Source of the DNA: Hofstenia miamia
Lineage: Eukaryota; Xenacoelomorpha; Acoela
DNA length: 64,000 bases
Direction of reading: 5' to 3'
Assembly (NCBI GenBank): GCA_004352715.1
Contig: SCFE01000093.1
Span: forward strand, 1,280,196-1,344,195
Both the position numbers and the translations under genes were made by a program. Positions 37,016-50,063 of the stretch are shown in pieces. The notes under the pieces were generated by a model that saw only the letters and a program-made list of their open reading frames with translations, did no database searches and was not told the origin of the DNA. The number at the start of each line of letters is the position of its first letter. Position 1 is the first letter of the stretch.

Positions 37016-39172
37016 TTCCTTTCCTCACAAAAAGTTGCATATTATGTTAACTGCAATCATGTTAAATGCTTACGATAGAGAACTCCATCTTATATCAATG
37101 ACTTCTTATAGCAACTTATTAGACTTTGGAATGGGCATTTCTTTATGTAAAACATGATCTTGTTGTTTGTAATTTTTATTTCAGTTTATGACGTTTTTGT
37201 TTAAATTTCATGTTTAAAGATTTTATTAGTGTACAAGCAAAGTATTATCTGTGCAGAGTGCAGATGATATTTCAATGATCTTCTATAAGATTTGAAAAAG
37301 AATATCAAACTGAGTCTTGGCTAAAATTTTAAAGACATTTTCTATAATTTTTAATATAATCCTTTACATTGGAATATTTCTTGGGGCATTAATATTAGAG
37401 AGGATTTCACACATAGACATCGATTATTTCTGTCAATTTAATTACTTCTTCCTTCAAAGCACAAATCGTTTACTGTCTGTTCCTTGTCTTTTTACTTATT
37501 GACAAGCAAAATTTTTATTAAAATTCTAAATATTAATCCTTATAATAAATCCCTAGTGGGGTTTTCTGAACTAATATCTCTTTAAGTTTTGAGAATTTAT
37601 GCCATTGCTATATCGTTTTAAAGGTATTCAACATGAAGTAAAGTATAACTTAAGATGAATTCCATACTTCCTTTCAAAATCAAATCATTCCTAAAAGACG
37701 TTTGCCCATTTTTTAACTTAGTCTAAATTTTGATTAGAATAATGCCGTTGTAAGATTGTTACCACAGTCGGAATTAAGCATAATTACGATTGTAGACAAA
37801 GAAAGCAGCTAAGTCTGACGCATAATATACATAAGAAGTGGCTCATTAACCCGCGTACAAGTCAATTGCACTAAATCTCAATGATAATAACACTTGAATA
37901 TTACCATTGCTGACGCAAACACTTGAATATTACCATTGCTGACGCATTTACCAGATTTCTGCCAAAACTGTCAATCTCTGCTTAATAATCGATGAGCTTT
38001 TGATTTCAAACACTTACACAGTTTATCGTTATGTATGACAGAGTTCTATAAAATTTCCTGTAGATTTTATACGGAAAATAAACTATGCATTAAATTTTCT
38101 TCTATATATTCCTACTCGTGTTTCTGTAAGAGTTTTTATCTTGAATGATAAGATTTTCGATCGATTTTTTATTTGTGAAAAATTTTACAATTATTTCAGG
38201 AATCATTATCTGTGGCAAAGAAGTTTTTTCATCTCTAGAATTTTCTGTATGAATTGCAATGAAAACATAATTGAATTCAGTAAGAGAATACAATTCTCAA
38301 TGCTTCTATAATTCTAATGTAATTCTACAGGATGTATTTAGTCAAAATCGTAAACATTTTACAAAATGTAAATATTTTGTAATTATTGATATTACGTACC
38401 TACCATTTGCCCAACCAACTGAATTGTTTAAATGAATTTGTCTTTTTAATATTGATAAGTTTTAAGCTTCTTTTTGTTTTTGGCAACCATTTTTTCTTTA
38501 TAAATATTTGTTTACAGTTTGTATTCAACTCTGTGTGCAATGTTGACTAAACGTTTAGGACTAATAATTCTTTTTAAAATAAGAAAAATATACATTTGTT
38601 TAAATTTCCACAATCAATACATTCATATTTGATTCTATTTTTCTTGCAAATTGTATTACCCATGAAATTTTTGTTTATCAGGTCTTATTTTTTTGAAAAG
38701 AAAACATTTGCATTAAGATGGCAAAAGTGAGAACTCTCCTGGAATGAATTAAGTTGCACTCTTTTTTGCAATCTCACTTGCAATCTATATCTTTATAGTT
38801 TGTAACCAACCGGCGCTCGTACATCTTTCGAGTAATCAATCATGGAAAATTTTTGAAATTGTTTCATTTCGTGCACACAACCATGGCTTCTTTCAAGGTG
38901 AAAATTTTAACCGCATGTGCAAACGAAAGGATATGGTTTACCCACATCTATGCACATATCTGCATCTACATTTGATGTCCATCTGATCTTCCTTGAAAAT
39001 GCTTTTCTAAACGAAATTAATTCAGTAAATTCAATGTGAAATATAATTTATAGTATTCTAAGATGTTTTACTCTTTGGATAACGCTTTCCTTCTCTTTAT
39101 TGCTAGAAAGTTAGTAGTAATGATAAACGATAACAATATTAAATTAAGTTCCAAGTAAAACCCAATTCCATC
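37016..39172. other. Intronic DNA with one small tandem duplication
   Basis: Apart from two 29-bp tandem units at 37891-37948 (CACTTGAATATTACCATTGC...), no structure or gene is seen. Confidence 0.6.
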
Positions 39173-40062
39173 ATAGTTCGAAAGTTCGGCCTTTACGAAC
39201 ATTAATCAAAGCTAAAATTTTACGAACTTTAATAATGAATTAATCAACTCTAAAATTCCTTATGTTTGAAATTTAGTTAAAAAACAAAAACAATTTTTTT
39301 AAAAAAAATACAAATACAAAACCGATAACTAGTCAGATTAACTGTCTTCTTGGTTCCATTCTACCCTAGCTTCTGTATAAGCTAGCTTTTGGTATTTAGT
39401 TTGTAGTGGTAAATTTGAGTGGATAAATACAAGCTTTTTGGCCCGAACTGCTGCCAATCTAATTTTAATCTAAAATTAATTCAAAAAGTTTTTCATGCAC
39501 GCATACGCGGCGATACGATTTTTATTCAGAGAGGGACAGGGAAAACATCAAAACATACTGAATTTGTTATTAACTTCTAATAAACAAAACAAAGCGGTAT
39601 TTGTGCTACAGTATATAAATACACTGCACAGTCTCAACATTCTGCAAATTTTTGAAAATTTTAGTTTCTTTAACTATAGAATATCGAAATTTGTTAAAAT
39701 AGTAGAAATTTTTCTTTTGGCGTAGAGGGGGACATTTTACATGCTTTCCAAGTCAAAGGGGGATACGCCCCCTCAATCACCGCCCCTGCAAAGACGAAGG
39801 ACGCCACGCCACCCACCTAACATTTGAATACCGTGTTCTTATGAAAAAACATAAGTTTGTTGGAGGCCTTTCGTTCCAGTCGTTGGTTGGGGCTCAGGCC
39901 CCTTGGACCACCCTTTAATTCCGCACTGATGACTAGGTAAACTTCATTTCGGCTTCTGAAACCAGTCATTGTTTCCGAACTTTTATGAACTTTTACGCAC
40001 TTTATCAAATTGGAAAAGTTCGTGAACTTTTACGAACTTTTTTTCCAACACTCTCGAACTAT
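39173..40062. mobile_element. Candidate inverted-repeat element with ACGAACTTT motifs
   Basis: The segment starts ATAGTTCGAAAGTTCGG and ends CTCTCGAACTAT, with GTTCGTAAAAG / CTTTTACGAAC-like motifs repeated inside both ends. A GC-rich patch at about 39722-39790 ends ACCGCCCCTG, like a hAT terminus, suggesting a nested fragment. No clean TSD was found. Confidence 0.4.
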
Positions 40063-42404
40063 AATGTCAATTACAGCCATTTTGTTCACATACATTCTTA
40101 ATCTTCACAAAAATTTCGTCTAATTTAATTAAAACATGAGAAATAGCAAGACAAAATTTTTGTTTGAGCAAAATTGGATCAAACAACTTCAAGAGGTGAC
40201 CGCTAATTTTGTTGGAAGTCATTTTGAATTTAAAGCTTGAAGCATTTTTTCTGATACTTTCAGTTCGAAAGTCTACTAAAAAATATTAAGCATTAATTGA
40301 TGTTATAGAGTTACAATATTGTTTATCAAGCCGTGATTTGTCAGCTCGCTTCGGCCTTCGGCCAGTGTTTTTAAATAGATGTGCATATGTAAAAAATGCG
40401 GTAAATCTAGAAATTGAAATACATGTTATCTCGAGTTTGTATTTAACCTCTTAAGTGTGCGAATCCAAATATAAAATGTTTAATGAAAATGTAACTGTAT
40501 CAGGCCAATTTATGATCGAACTTCGTTGTCTCTTGAGTACGAGGCTAAACGGCCAAGAGGATAATCGTTGTCATATGTTTAAGAGATTTTGATTGATTTA
40601 CGGAGTGAACTTCAAAGGACCCGCTAATTTGCTTTTTCTTTATCAAACTGTGAAATTGACTGAATTTAACTGACTGTATAACATTGCAGACTAAACTAAC
40701 TCGACTATATGTTTCATCACATCAATAAACGTCTACAAATGTCCTTTTGATAACACAACGCTTTATAAACATTAATAAGAATCATGGCTGGAATATTTTA
40801 AGTTCATGAACAGTCAGATTTCCCAACTTCTTCGTCCATAATTAAATATTTTAAGTTTATTATTGGTTCTGTGCATGTTATTCTAGTGGACCGTGATTAA
40901 TATTCATTATAAACTATAAATATATTATTCAAACTCAATAAGAAATCAAACGTATTTGCTCTTTGCTTAGATGGTCAAATGGTTTGTAATTGTTATATAA
41001 AGTGCATTTTTGCCTAAAAAAATCTAAAAAATAGAATTTATAATGCTAAAAATCATAATAATCTGTTTCTGTTGGATAAACTTCTTATCATCGTTACATC
41101 AGGTATTATTAGACCCATATGTTACAATTATAATCTAAGTGTGATGTCTTTCAAATGAACACGATTTGGAATTTGTACATTCAGTATGATATGCTAATAC
41201 GCAGTTACAATATAGCAATATGCAACATGCATTGATAATTGACTTCTGCAAGGTTTAACATATACCATATATATCATAAAATGTCTTGCAGCCCTTTTTC
41301 ATTTTATGGTCCTAGATATATCTGAGCATAATAAAGAACATGTAAATGCTTATATCTATAGTTCAAAGCTTTCTCTAATATAGTTTAACCAGGATTCGTT
41401 ATCTAAGTGTATCTATACAATAGAAATCTCATCAATTACATTTGTGACTCTCTCTATGTTTATTCAATCTACAATCGAAGTGATTGCATGAGAATAATGG
41501 CATTCTTTATTGATGAAGTAAATGCAGTTACCGTGAGTTATTTCGATGTGCTCACCGTTTTTTGTTTGTTGAGATCCATTTAGAAAGCATAAATGAGTAG
41601 TTGACCTGCATTCAAAACATCAAGTTCTCTGAAAGAGCAAACAGAACAAATGTTTGTCTATATTCCAAACTAATGATCCTACTAACTATATTTGATCATC
41701 GAATACCTCTATGACTTACAATCGATTACTTTTCGATGAGGAACTTGTTTTAACATATTCACTTCATTGTCTTAGTTGTTCCACAATCTAGCCGGTTTCA
41801 CACGAACTAAACATTTGTATAGGTCCACAAAGCTCTAGAAGGCCTAGTATTCCTATAGTCATTTATTCATTAGTCTACCATGCAAAACCTTTAAAAAAAA
41901 TTTATCTACCCCCACAGATATCCAGGCTTCATATTCAATGAATTTTATTGGTCCAAACCAACCCTACAAATTTTTGCCCATCGATATTCTATATTTTGTG
42001 GCCCTGACAAATGATATTCTCTGTCTAATCCGAGTATGACATGATTGTGTATTTTGCGTGATATAGACTGTTAAAATGTCACGGAGACTTGAAAGTTTGC
42101 TGAGCAATATTAATTAGCCGAAAAGTACATCAAAGAATGGCGTTTTCGTCAATACTTTCGCTAAGAGAAATGGCTAGCTGTGTAACCTTTAGATACGCTG
42201 TTTGCTCACTTAGCGGTAAATTTGCACTCACTGGCTTTGTATTTTCACCGCTTAATCAGTTATGCATTGGCACATGTAAATACTCAACAACCACTATTTC
42301 GCCACTTAGTTCGAAATGACTAATTCTTCGTCAGATCTCTTTTCGATTTCTTGTCTAAAACGAATGTTTTGAAATGTCGAACTGAAACAAACATTTATCA
42401 TCAC
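40063..42404. other. Intronic DNA, no features recognised
   Basis: AT-rich with no supported open frame or element ends. Confidence 0.6.
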
Positions 42405-42598
42405 CAGTGGGTACGCAAGGGAAGCCATGGTGGAATGCACCCTCCCCAAAATTGATGTTTTTGATTAAATAAAAAAACTTTCTGTAAAAATTATATAATT
42501 ATAAACTAATGTGGTGAAATGCATTTCTCAGGGTCTATTTTTGCACTATGTTCAAAATTTTCGTGAAAAATCGTTAGAAACTTCCTCGTACGCCTCTG
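42405..42598. mobile_element. hAT-type MITE, CAGTGGCATACGC family, copy 2
   Basis: This element begins CAGTGGGTACGCAAGGG and ends TCGTACGCCTCTG. Flanking 8-mers ATCATCAC and ATAATGAC match at 6 of 8. The interior shares blocks with copy 1 at 32-219, including AAAATTGAT...TGATTAAAT and GTGGT/GAAATGCATTT. It is non-coding. Confidence 0.6.
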
Positions 42599-44404
42599 AT
42601 AATGACTCTGATATACACAGTCTATATGTTATATGAACATTGAATAACTAGGAAATTTCAAATGAGTAACATTATATATGGTGGTATGGTAATGACCAAT
42701 TTCTGTCACTATTGTTAGGCATGCATCAATAACTAGGTGTAAGACTAAAATCAAAGGGTATTCATGGAACCGTTTTAGAGCTTGACTTGCAATCTCAATT
42801 TATATACTGGAGCGTTTTGCGAAATACGTCAATGTTAAAATGTATGCTAAATATAGTTGTAGTTATATTTGCATTGGTGTTCTGCCGGCTGCAGCAGCAG
42901 CCAAAGATATGTTGCTTTACGGCCAAAATTTCGAGTAAGATTTAATTCTAAACATTATGATGCACAATTTATTTCCAAGATTTTTATGTGTATTTTGTTT
43001 TTAAAACTTGGTTAATTTTCTTTAATTGTTCAAACTATCAGCATGTCTTAGTCGTTTGATCTAGTAGTAAAAAGCGCAGACTACGGCAAAAAATCACGGC
43101 CGGCTACGGGCAAGAAAATTGGCCAATAGAAGAAGGTATCGAAATTCTTCAAACACTGTCATTAGAATATGTTATGTAACATTGTTGTACTGTATATAAA
43201 ATTCCAATATAGTAGATTAAAAATTTTTATTGGAATTTTCTCACAGAGTGTAAAAAATGGCGCCAACGTTTGCAAATTCATTTGGTTTTATTTAAATCTT
43301 CGATAATATCAAAATTTTAATTTTTTTTAATCTTAAATTCTAATGTAAAGCTAATTGAATTATTTCAAAGCAGATTCTTGACTACCTGCATTTATTCTTC
43401 CCATCAACAATCCACAAAATTGCATCGTTTACTTACTTTTTATTGCGTTATTGTATGATAAAAATCTGGATTTTCGGTCCTATATTTCAGTGTTTAGTTC
43501 GGGAATTTAATTTGATAAATGTTGCTAAACGTTATCCATAAAGCCAAAAACTAAAATGATACAATTACACAGATTGGTTTTTGATAGTGTTTTAAGACTA
43601 TGTGTTTATGGCTATATAACTGAAAAACCGAAATAAACGTAGAATTATAAATTAATACCATTAAAAATTTAGGAGAACAGATTAAAGAGTTAACATTTTA
43701 TGTTACAATTTAGAATTAGAATTTAAATTTTAAATTTTCGGAAAAATTAAATGTAACCAAATTAAGTTACAAAAATTTAACACCTTTGTATATTTAATGA
43801 AAAAATAATATCAACTGTCCCCAGTTGTTCTACAGTGACAAAAATGTGATTAAAAAAATTCAAATGATATTGATGAAACATAAATTGTAATAGAAACTTT
43901 AAGTTTTTCAAAAATGGATTTATTGTATCCCATGTTGGGTGGCACCCGATACGGGAAATTACCTTTAGTAAATATATATATTTTTTTTCATAAAATGGGA
44001 TTAAGGTTTTCTATGAATTTCTATTCTCTCAAAACCTCCAACTTAAACATTTTAGTAAAGAAAGTTTTTAAATTTTAAGTTTCTTTTCATCATAATCAAT
44101 TCCATTTAACCACTCGTTTAAATCATACTGAGATCTGTCAATCTAGAATTGCTCATTCTCTTTTTCAAGTAGTTCTTAATTAATTTCAACTTTGAAAAAC
44201 TCATTTCACATATGGCAAAAAGTCTTAGTGAATTGTCGAAGTCTGTTATGTAGTTTCACCCTGTGCCTTCATCACACCTCTGCGTTGTATATAAATATAC
44301 TGAGTCACGCTTGCTAACTAGTTAGCACTTCGCAATTTTTTATTTCCGTTGCAAATTTAGACGACATTAAGGATGAAATCATTCCTTGCGAATTCCAAGC
44401 AAAG
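42599..44404. other. Intronic DNA, no features recognised
   Basis: AT-rich DNA between two hAT-type MITEs (42405-42598 and 44413-44781). No open frame or element ends were seen. Confidence 0.5.
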
Positions 44405-44412
44405 CCTATAAC

Positions 44413-44781
44413 CAGACTTGTCAATGAGCCGACATTTCCAAGCTCGGCTCGGCTTGGCTCGTTTAAATTTTGTGTAAGTTCGGCTCGGCTCGCCACATAA
44501 GATCTTTGAATGAGGCTTGTTTTAGCTCGGTATTTTTTAAAAAATATTGTGCTCAAAGAATTTTTTACATACCTCTTCCTCTTATTTAATAAACATTTCT
44601 TAAATAAGATTATAGGAAAGGCATACTGACTGCAAAAAATAAGAAAAATCTCCATAATCAAATTAATAAGCAGAACAATAAACTTGCTTTGCCGAAAATA
44701 GGCTCGTTTTGGGCTCGTATGTCAAATACTGTGCTCAAGCTCGGCTCGGCTCGTTAGAAGCTCGGCTCGTTGACAAGTCTG
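44413..44781 (+). mobile_element. hAT-type MITE, GAGCCGAGC family, copy 3 (intact)
   Basis: This is the complete 369-bp reference copy: CAGACTTGTCAATGAGCC to CTCGTTGACAAGTCTG, a 12-bp perfect inverted repeat. It is flanked by CCTATAAC on both sides (44405-44412, 44782-44789). Clustered GCTCGG motifs occupy both ends. The interior matches copies 1 and 2. It has no coding capacity, so it would depend on a hAT transposase supplied elsewhere. Confidence 0.9.
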
Positions 44782-44892
44782 CCTATAACTGCTTATGTAA
44801 ATGAACATTACTATTATTTCAAGAAAGGCTTTTTAATATGCTACCAGCTGTACAAATTGAATATTTGTTACTATCAACATTCAATTTAGTTA

Positions 44893-45570
44893 TTTGAAGA
44901 ATATATGATACTAATGTAAAATATTAAGATGTAAAGATTTTTTCAACACATTGTTTTTAAAATATAGGGCATTCAACGTAATAATATTTAATTCTTGAAA
45001 TTTCCACCCATTTCTTCTGCTCATTTTTTCAAATATTTACTCCATGCCTGGCCCTGCCCATGTCCATACCTGTGTTGGTTTCAATTCTGATACAACTAAA
45101 TTGAATGGGACTATGTAGTTTTGGAGACCCTAAGCTCAAGTCCAACTTCACTGTGGTGTATATAACAGTAGATCCTAAGCCAATATTTCTACACTGATCA
45201 GCCATATTTTGCACTAATTGCTTGATTCCATATCCAATTTGGACATTTAAACATTCCCTTTTAATGTAGTTAGGTGTTTATCTTTATTCTTTCTAAGCTT
45301 GCACATTTATAGTTTCCAAACATTGAATAATTGCTATTTAGTGTTTTATTGTTTTCAGCTGACATATGTGAATTCCAACATTCATGTAGTTTAATGTAGC
45401 ATTTCTTTTGGTAGACTTCCTAATCTCGATACCTTGTAAATGTAATCATAATTAAATTACAAGTGTTCGGTTAGATTCAATTGTACACGGTTCACTACAA
45501 GTGTGTTCGGTTAGATTCAATTGTACACGGTTCACTACAAGTGTTTTCTATGCTTATCGATGTCACATAA
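44893..45570. repeat. Interspersed repeat, copy 1 (unclassified)
   Basis: It matches 48929-49440. The block around 45069-45240 is nearly identical and contains a - strand frame with ADQCRNIGLGSTVIYTTVKL; flanking blocks are more diverged but keep order (GTAGTTAGGTGTTTATCTTT, AATGTAATCATAA, GTTTTCTATGCTTATCG). The frame is conserved between copies, but conservation mirrors the DNA. Family unknown. Confidence 0.6.
45460..45544. repeat. Two 40-bp tandem units inside repeat copy 1
   Basis: TGTTCGGTTAGATTCAATTG and the following bases occur twice with a 40-base period. The related copy near 49380 has only one diverged unit, so the duplication is specific to this copy. Confidence 0.8.
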
Positions 45571-47100
45571 CTTTTATTTTGCGGAATTTTTTTCAATTAT
45601 GCTCGCAGTCAAACTGAAATATTTAGTCAGATGTCCTAGTTCCATGAAATTGGACCAGTAAATTCCAAGAAACTAATTAATAAAACTAAGATTTTGAATG
45701 TTTCAAAATGTTAACATATTCGAATTCAGCCAAAAATTCGAAATTACATTTTGTAGCAACCAGAGAAGTGCAAGAAAATTCGAGAAAGTCATAAGTAACT
45801 GATAAAATCGAGAATCTGATATTTATTTTAGATACGAAATTCACAACTATCAATTCTAATAGACTTTCTAAAGCAAATATAGTATAGTCCGAAACTCAAG
45901 TTGTTTTTTGTGATTTATACAAACTCTAGTTTGGGTTGTTCAATGTGTTTCAATTTATACAATTGAATTTGTTATATTCACAGTAATGATAATTAAAGGG
46001 CACTAATTACCAGAGTGGAGCAATAGGCCAACCCATAAATTTGATCTTCTTTAAACAAGAATGTTTCTTATACTGTTTAAGCAGTTTTTAAACACGGGTT
46101 CTTAACAATTTTTTGTTATTCAAATTTCATAGACCAAATTTGGACTAAATGTTATATATTTATTGAAATTTTATTTTTGCAAAACAAAAATAAAAAATGA
46201 ATACATGTATTTTTCTATTGTCTCATTTCGATTTACTTTCAAGGATTTTCCAAATTACATTGTTTAAAAATATGTTTTGTCAATGATAGATCGACTCATT
46301 TTACAGACAGTAAGTCGCAATAAATAGAACTTATTTACAAGAGCAATGGATATGTATTTCTTCAAAACGGACAGTAATCACAGACCCATACCATAATGGA
46401 TCAACACTTTCAATAGCTAAATATTTCATTTAAGAAAATCTGTAATACGTTGGGATTAGCGTGACCTTACTACCGAATATTAGCAACCTTGGCAATGAAT
46501 ATCGGATTTCCGTAAAATATTTTGTTTTTTCATTAGAAATGATTCGTTGTAAGTTAGATTTCTGAAGATGACTTGACGACTAGAATATTTTACATTTTCC
46601 TGATGATAAGATTCATATAATTTTAAAATGATTTCATTTAGAGAGTTTTGTTTACAGACAGTTGAAGTGGTTATTCGAGGCATTTGCTTTACCAGATAAA
46701 CCGACGCGTTTCACTCGTAATAGAACAAAGTGTTTGCCTAGACTGCAATTCAATAGCCGTTGATATTTAATAAGCATTTTAGAAATGTCTCTTTCAAATC
46801 TTTGACATGCTAAGAATAAATGAATGAACAGCAAGCCATTTGAAGCTTACAAAAGTTCACATCTATCTGACATTCAAAATCATATTAATTAACCAATCCA
46901 GTTCAGCGATGACGCAGTTGGATTTTTAAAATATTTTTTAATCGTATAGTAGATTTTTATTTTATGCTAATACTGAAGATTTAAAACTAATGTATTCATA
47001 TTAGTGTTTTCAGGTCAGGGTTATCAGGTCTGTTCAAAACAGCTTAAACCCTATCATATTTTCCAAATATGTGGATAGATTAAAACACACATTCCTATTT
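45571..47100. other. Intronic DNA, no features recognised
   Basis: AT-rich, no supported genes or element ends. Confidence 0.6.
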
Positions 47101-47108
47101 ATCTAGAC

Positions 47109-47430
47109 CAGTGGTTCTTAACTTTTCTTGGACTGTGACCCCTCAATGTTATTTCCAATGTAGAGACGACCCCCAACTAAATATTTTTTTCCTATAATAA
47201 ATTTTGAAAACTCAAATGGTCGACAAGCTCGTCAATATTTAAGCTATTCGGACTGTTTTGTTATCATTTTAAACGTATTCCCCAATTCAAAGCAAGAATT
47301 CAAGCTACTAAAAACAGACGAAATTTGACTGATTTATTTAAAAAATTGCATAATTCCAAGGAACAAGGCGACCTCTGGCAAATTTTCATTCGAACCCCGA
47401 AGTGGTGAAGACCTTGGTTGGGAACTGCTG
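47109..47430. mobile_element. hAT/Charlie-like MITE (CAGTGGTTCTTAAC ends)
   Basis: It starts CAGTGGTTCTTAACTTTTC and ends GGTTGGGAACTGCTG. Flanking 8-mers ATCTAGAC (47101-47108) and ATTTAGAC (47431-47438) match at 7 of 8. The end sequence closely resembles the widespread Charlie-type hAT terminus CAGTGGTTCTCAACC known from vertebrate MER5-like elements (from memory). Non-coding. Confidence 0.85.
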
Positions 47431-47438
47431 ATTTAGAC

Positions 47439-48928
47439 AAAGATTTGATTGTTATGATTACTTAATTGATCCATTTTGCATAGACTGGATTTGCACAGTT
47501 TGTATGTTTTCCACATGGGTTTTGATTTGCCTGGGTCACCATTTATATTTACAATAGCTATTTCGCTATTTATATTTAATTTATTTGAGGCTTGATAAGT
47601 AAGGAAATTTGGGCCCACACTTGACCAAAAATATCGGCCCCTTTCAATTCTGATGATATTTATTAGGTATAGGTTATATGTTTCTATTAGTCTTCTGCAA
47701 ATCTATTTTTAATTCTATTTGTGTTACAATCTTCTTAAGATAAATTTGGGCGTAATAAAACTATATTAGTGCAAGAAACTGGTTATAAAATGAAATATAT
47801 TATTGGCCAGGAACAAACAGCGTAGTGCTATACCAGACAGCGTCAAATTCCAGCACCTTTGCAATAAACTCTCAAAACACTACCTTTGCGCAATATACAC
47901 ATTTCTGATCCACTTCTTACAACAAAGTGCAGGGAATATTTTCATTTTTGTGGAGTGTATAAATTTACATTCCTTATGCTATCATAAATCTCTTCAAACG
48001 TTATATTTCTACAACAACAATTCTATCTGTATTTTTTGATGCTCCGCAAATAACTTTGTGATCTGTCAATATTCTAGATATGTTATGATATGCTTTCTCA
48101 ACTTATCCAAATGTAAAATGCATGTTTCACTTTGATAAGTTTAAAATCAGATCAAATTTTAGAAACATTTAGTCAGCTTTTGTTTTTTGGTAATGTCGGA
48201 CTCACCCCTAGTTTAAGCGGTCTCTAATGCTGTAACATCGATTATCCTTCCTGCACAATGCAACGGATTCTGTAATGCCAAAATTCACTGCCCCAGTAGC
48301 GTTCGATTTGGTTCAATTCCTTCTGTAATTATCAGTCTCATAAGAAGCTAGAAGAATTTTTGTCAAAATTATAGGCCCAGTACAATGCCAGTTCAAAGAT
48401 GGATATGGACCGAAAAATTAGACCCAAGGCCTACCCGACCCAAATCCAGCTTGGTGGTCCATTTAAATTAATTCTAATTCGGACCATGCTATGATTTTTT
48501 CAGTTTGTAAAAACAAAATTGAGTATCTTACAAACTCATAGCTAAAGCGACCATAATTTTAACCTTATTCCCAGAGATTTTAACATAAAAATGTATCTTT
48601 TTAACTTATATAACCTTATTTTTCCCATGTAAAATAGAACTGTAGAACAAATACAAGTATGATTAAACACAGGAAACTCACTCATTAATTGTTCTTGTTA
48701 AAATAAAGCATGAAATATTTCTCGACATTCTTGGGCAGAAAATTTCGATCTTTCGTTAAGATTTTTCGCAACATCGAGAAACTACGCTCGACTGCAGCTG
48801 ATAACGCTGGGACAACTTAAAGCAACATTTTTAACTTTATTTAACTTATTTTAACTTTATAACTTTATGGTCGCCCAACTCATAACATAATCCACATACT
48901 GAAATTTAAAACATAATATGAAATTTTG
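47439..48928. other. Intronic DNA, no features recognised
   Basis: AT-rich, with a patch at about 48370-48470 rich in GACC/CCCAA words that resembles one at 53900-54000. No gene supported. Confidence 0.5.
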
Positions 48929-49440
48929 AAGAATATATGATACNCTGTGTTGGTTTCAATTCTGATACAACTAAATTGAATGGGACTATGTAGTTTTGGA
49001 GACCCTAAGCTCAAGTCCAACTTCACTGTGGTGTATATAACAGTAGATCCTAAGCCAATATTTCTACACTGATCAGCCATATTTTGCACTAATTGCTTGA
49101 TTCCATATCCAATTTGGATATTTAAACATTCCTATTTTCATGTAGTTAGGTGTTTATCTTTGCTCTTTGTGAGTTTCCGCATTTGCATTATGGTCTGATT
49201 TATGTACAATAATGAGTAACTGCTATCAAACATTTTACCGCTTTCTTCTGCCATGGAATTCTGTTAGGAAATTCACAAAGGTCATGCAGTTTAATGCAAA
49301 ATTCCAATAGGTCGACATCCAATTGGTCGACATAGTTCTCTTAATGCATTGCAAATGTAATCATAACGACTGTAGTGCTCTGCCAGGTGCAATTGTCCAC
49401 GGTTCATTGCAAGTGTTTTCTATGCTTATCGGTGACACAA
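48929..49440. repeat. Interspersed repeat, copy 2, with single-N join
   Basis: Homologous to 44893-45570. An N at 48944 falls where the sequence switches from a match near 44893 (GAAGAATATATGATAC) to one at 45069 (CTGTGTTGGTTTC), skipping about 160 bases. This may be a misjoin or a real deletion. Confidence 0.6.
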
Positions 49441-50063
49441 TAGAATTCATTTTGTCTTTTAATGTATTCTTCAGATTTTAATATCTAGGCTTCAATCTAA
49501 TTTGTGATTTTGATGTTAGAATTCCATCTGGAAGAAATAGTATCACTAAGCGACACTAGTACACCGTTTCAAAAGGAATGAAATGTTTGAATTAATTGGC
49601 CAAAATTCTTTGTTGCATTTCGAAGTTTTCTTGTGTTGCTTATGACCTAGTTCCACGAACATAAAAGTGAATTCGTCGTCATTTCATTGTTTCAATCAGC
49701 ATGTGTTATAAGAGACAGCATGAACTCTATCCATTCGAAAACAATAAATATGGACAAAACATTCTATTATTTGAATTTTTTCTGAAATTTTTTTGTATTT
49801 CTAAGTTATGATACATTTTTAATTATTTAGAAAAAGTTTTCTATTCAATGAGAGGCAATGAGCATGTGAATTGTTATGAGAAAGTCATCAGAATTTCATG
49901 AATAAAGCCTTAAAATAACTGTAAAATGCAGTTAACATAACCAGTTTGGATATAATTTGAGAAAGCGAGTATATAATAATAAAGATGATTTATGAACGCT
50001 TTTACGGAATAATTAAGAATTTTAAATTTCTATAAAATAATTTTTGTATATATATATATATAT
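49441..50063. other. Intronic DNA ending in a TA microsatellite
   Basis: AT-rich sequence running into a TA array that borders the 1000-N gap. No gene or element ends were seen. Confidence 0.5.

Noticed and set aside
44314-44661. 115-residue - strand frame
   Set aside because: It lies mostly inside the intact MITE at 44413-44781, which is non-coding.
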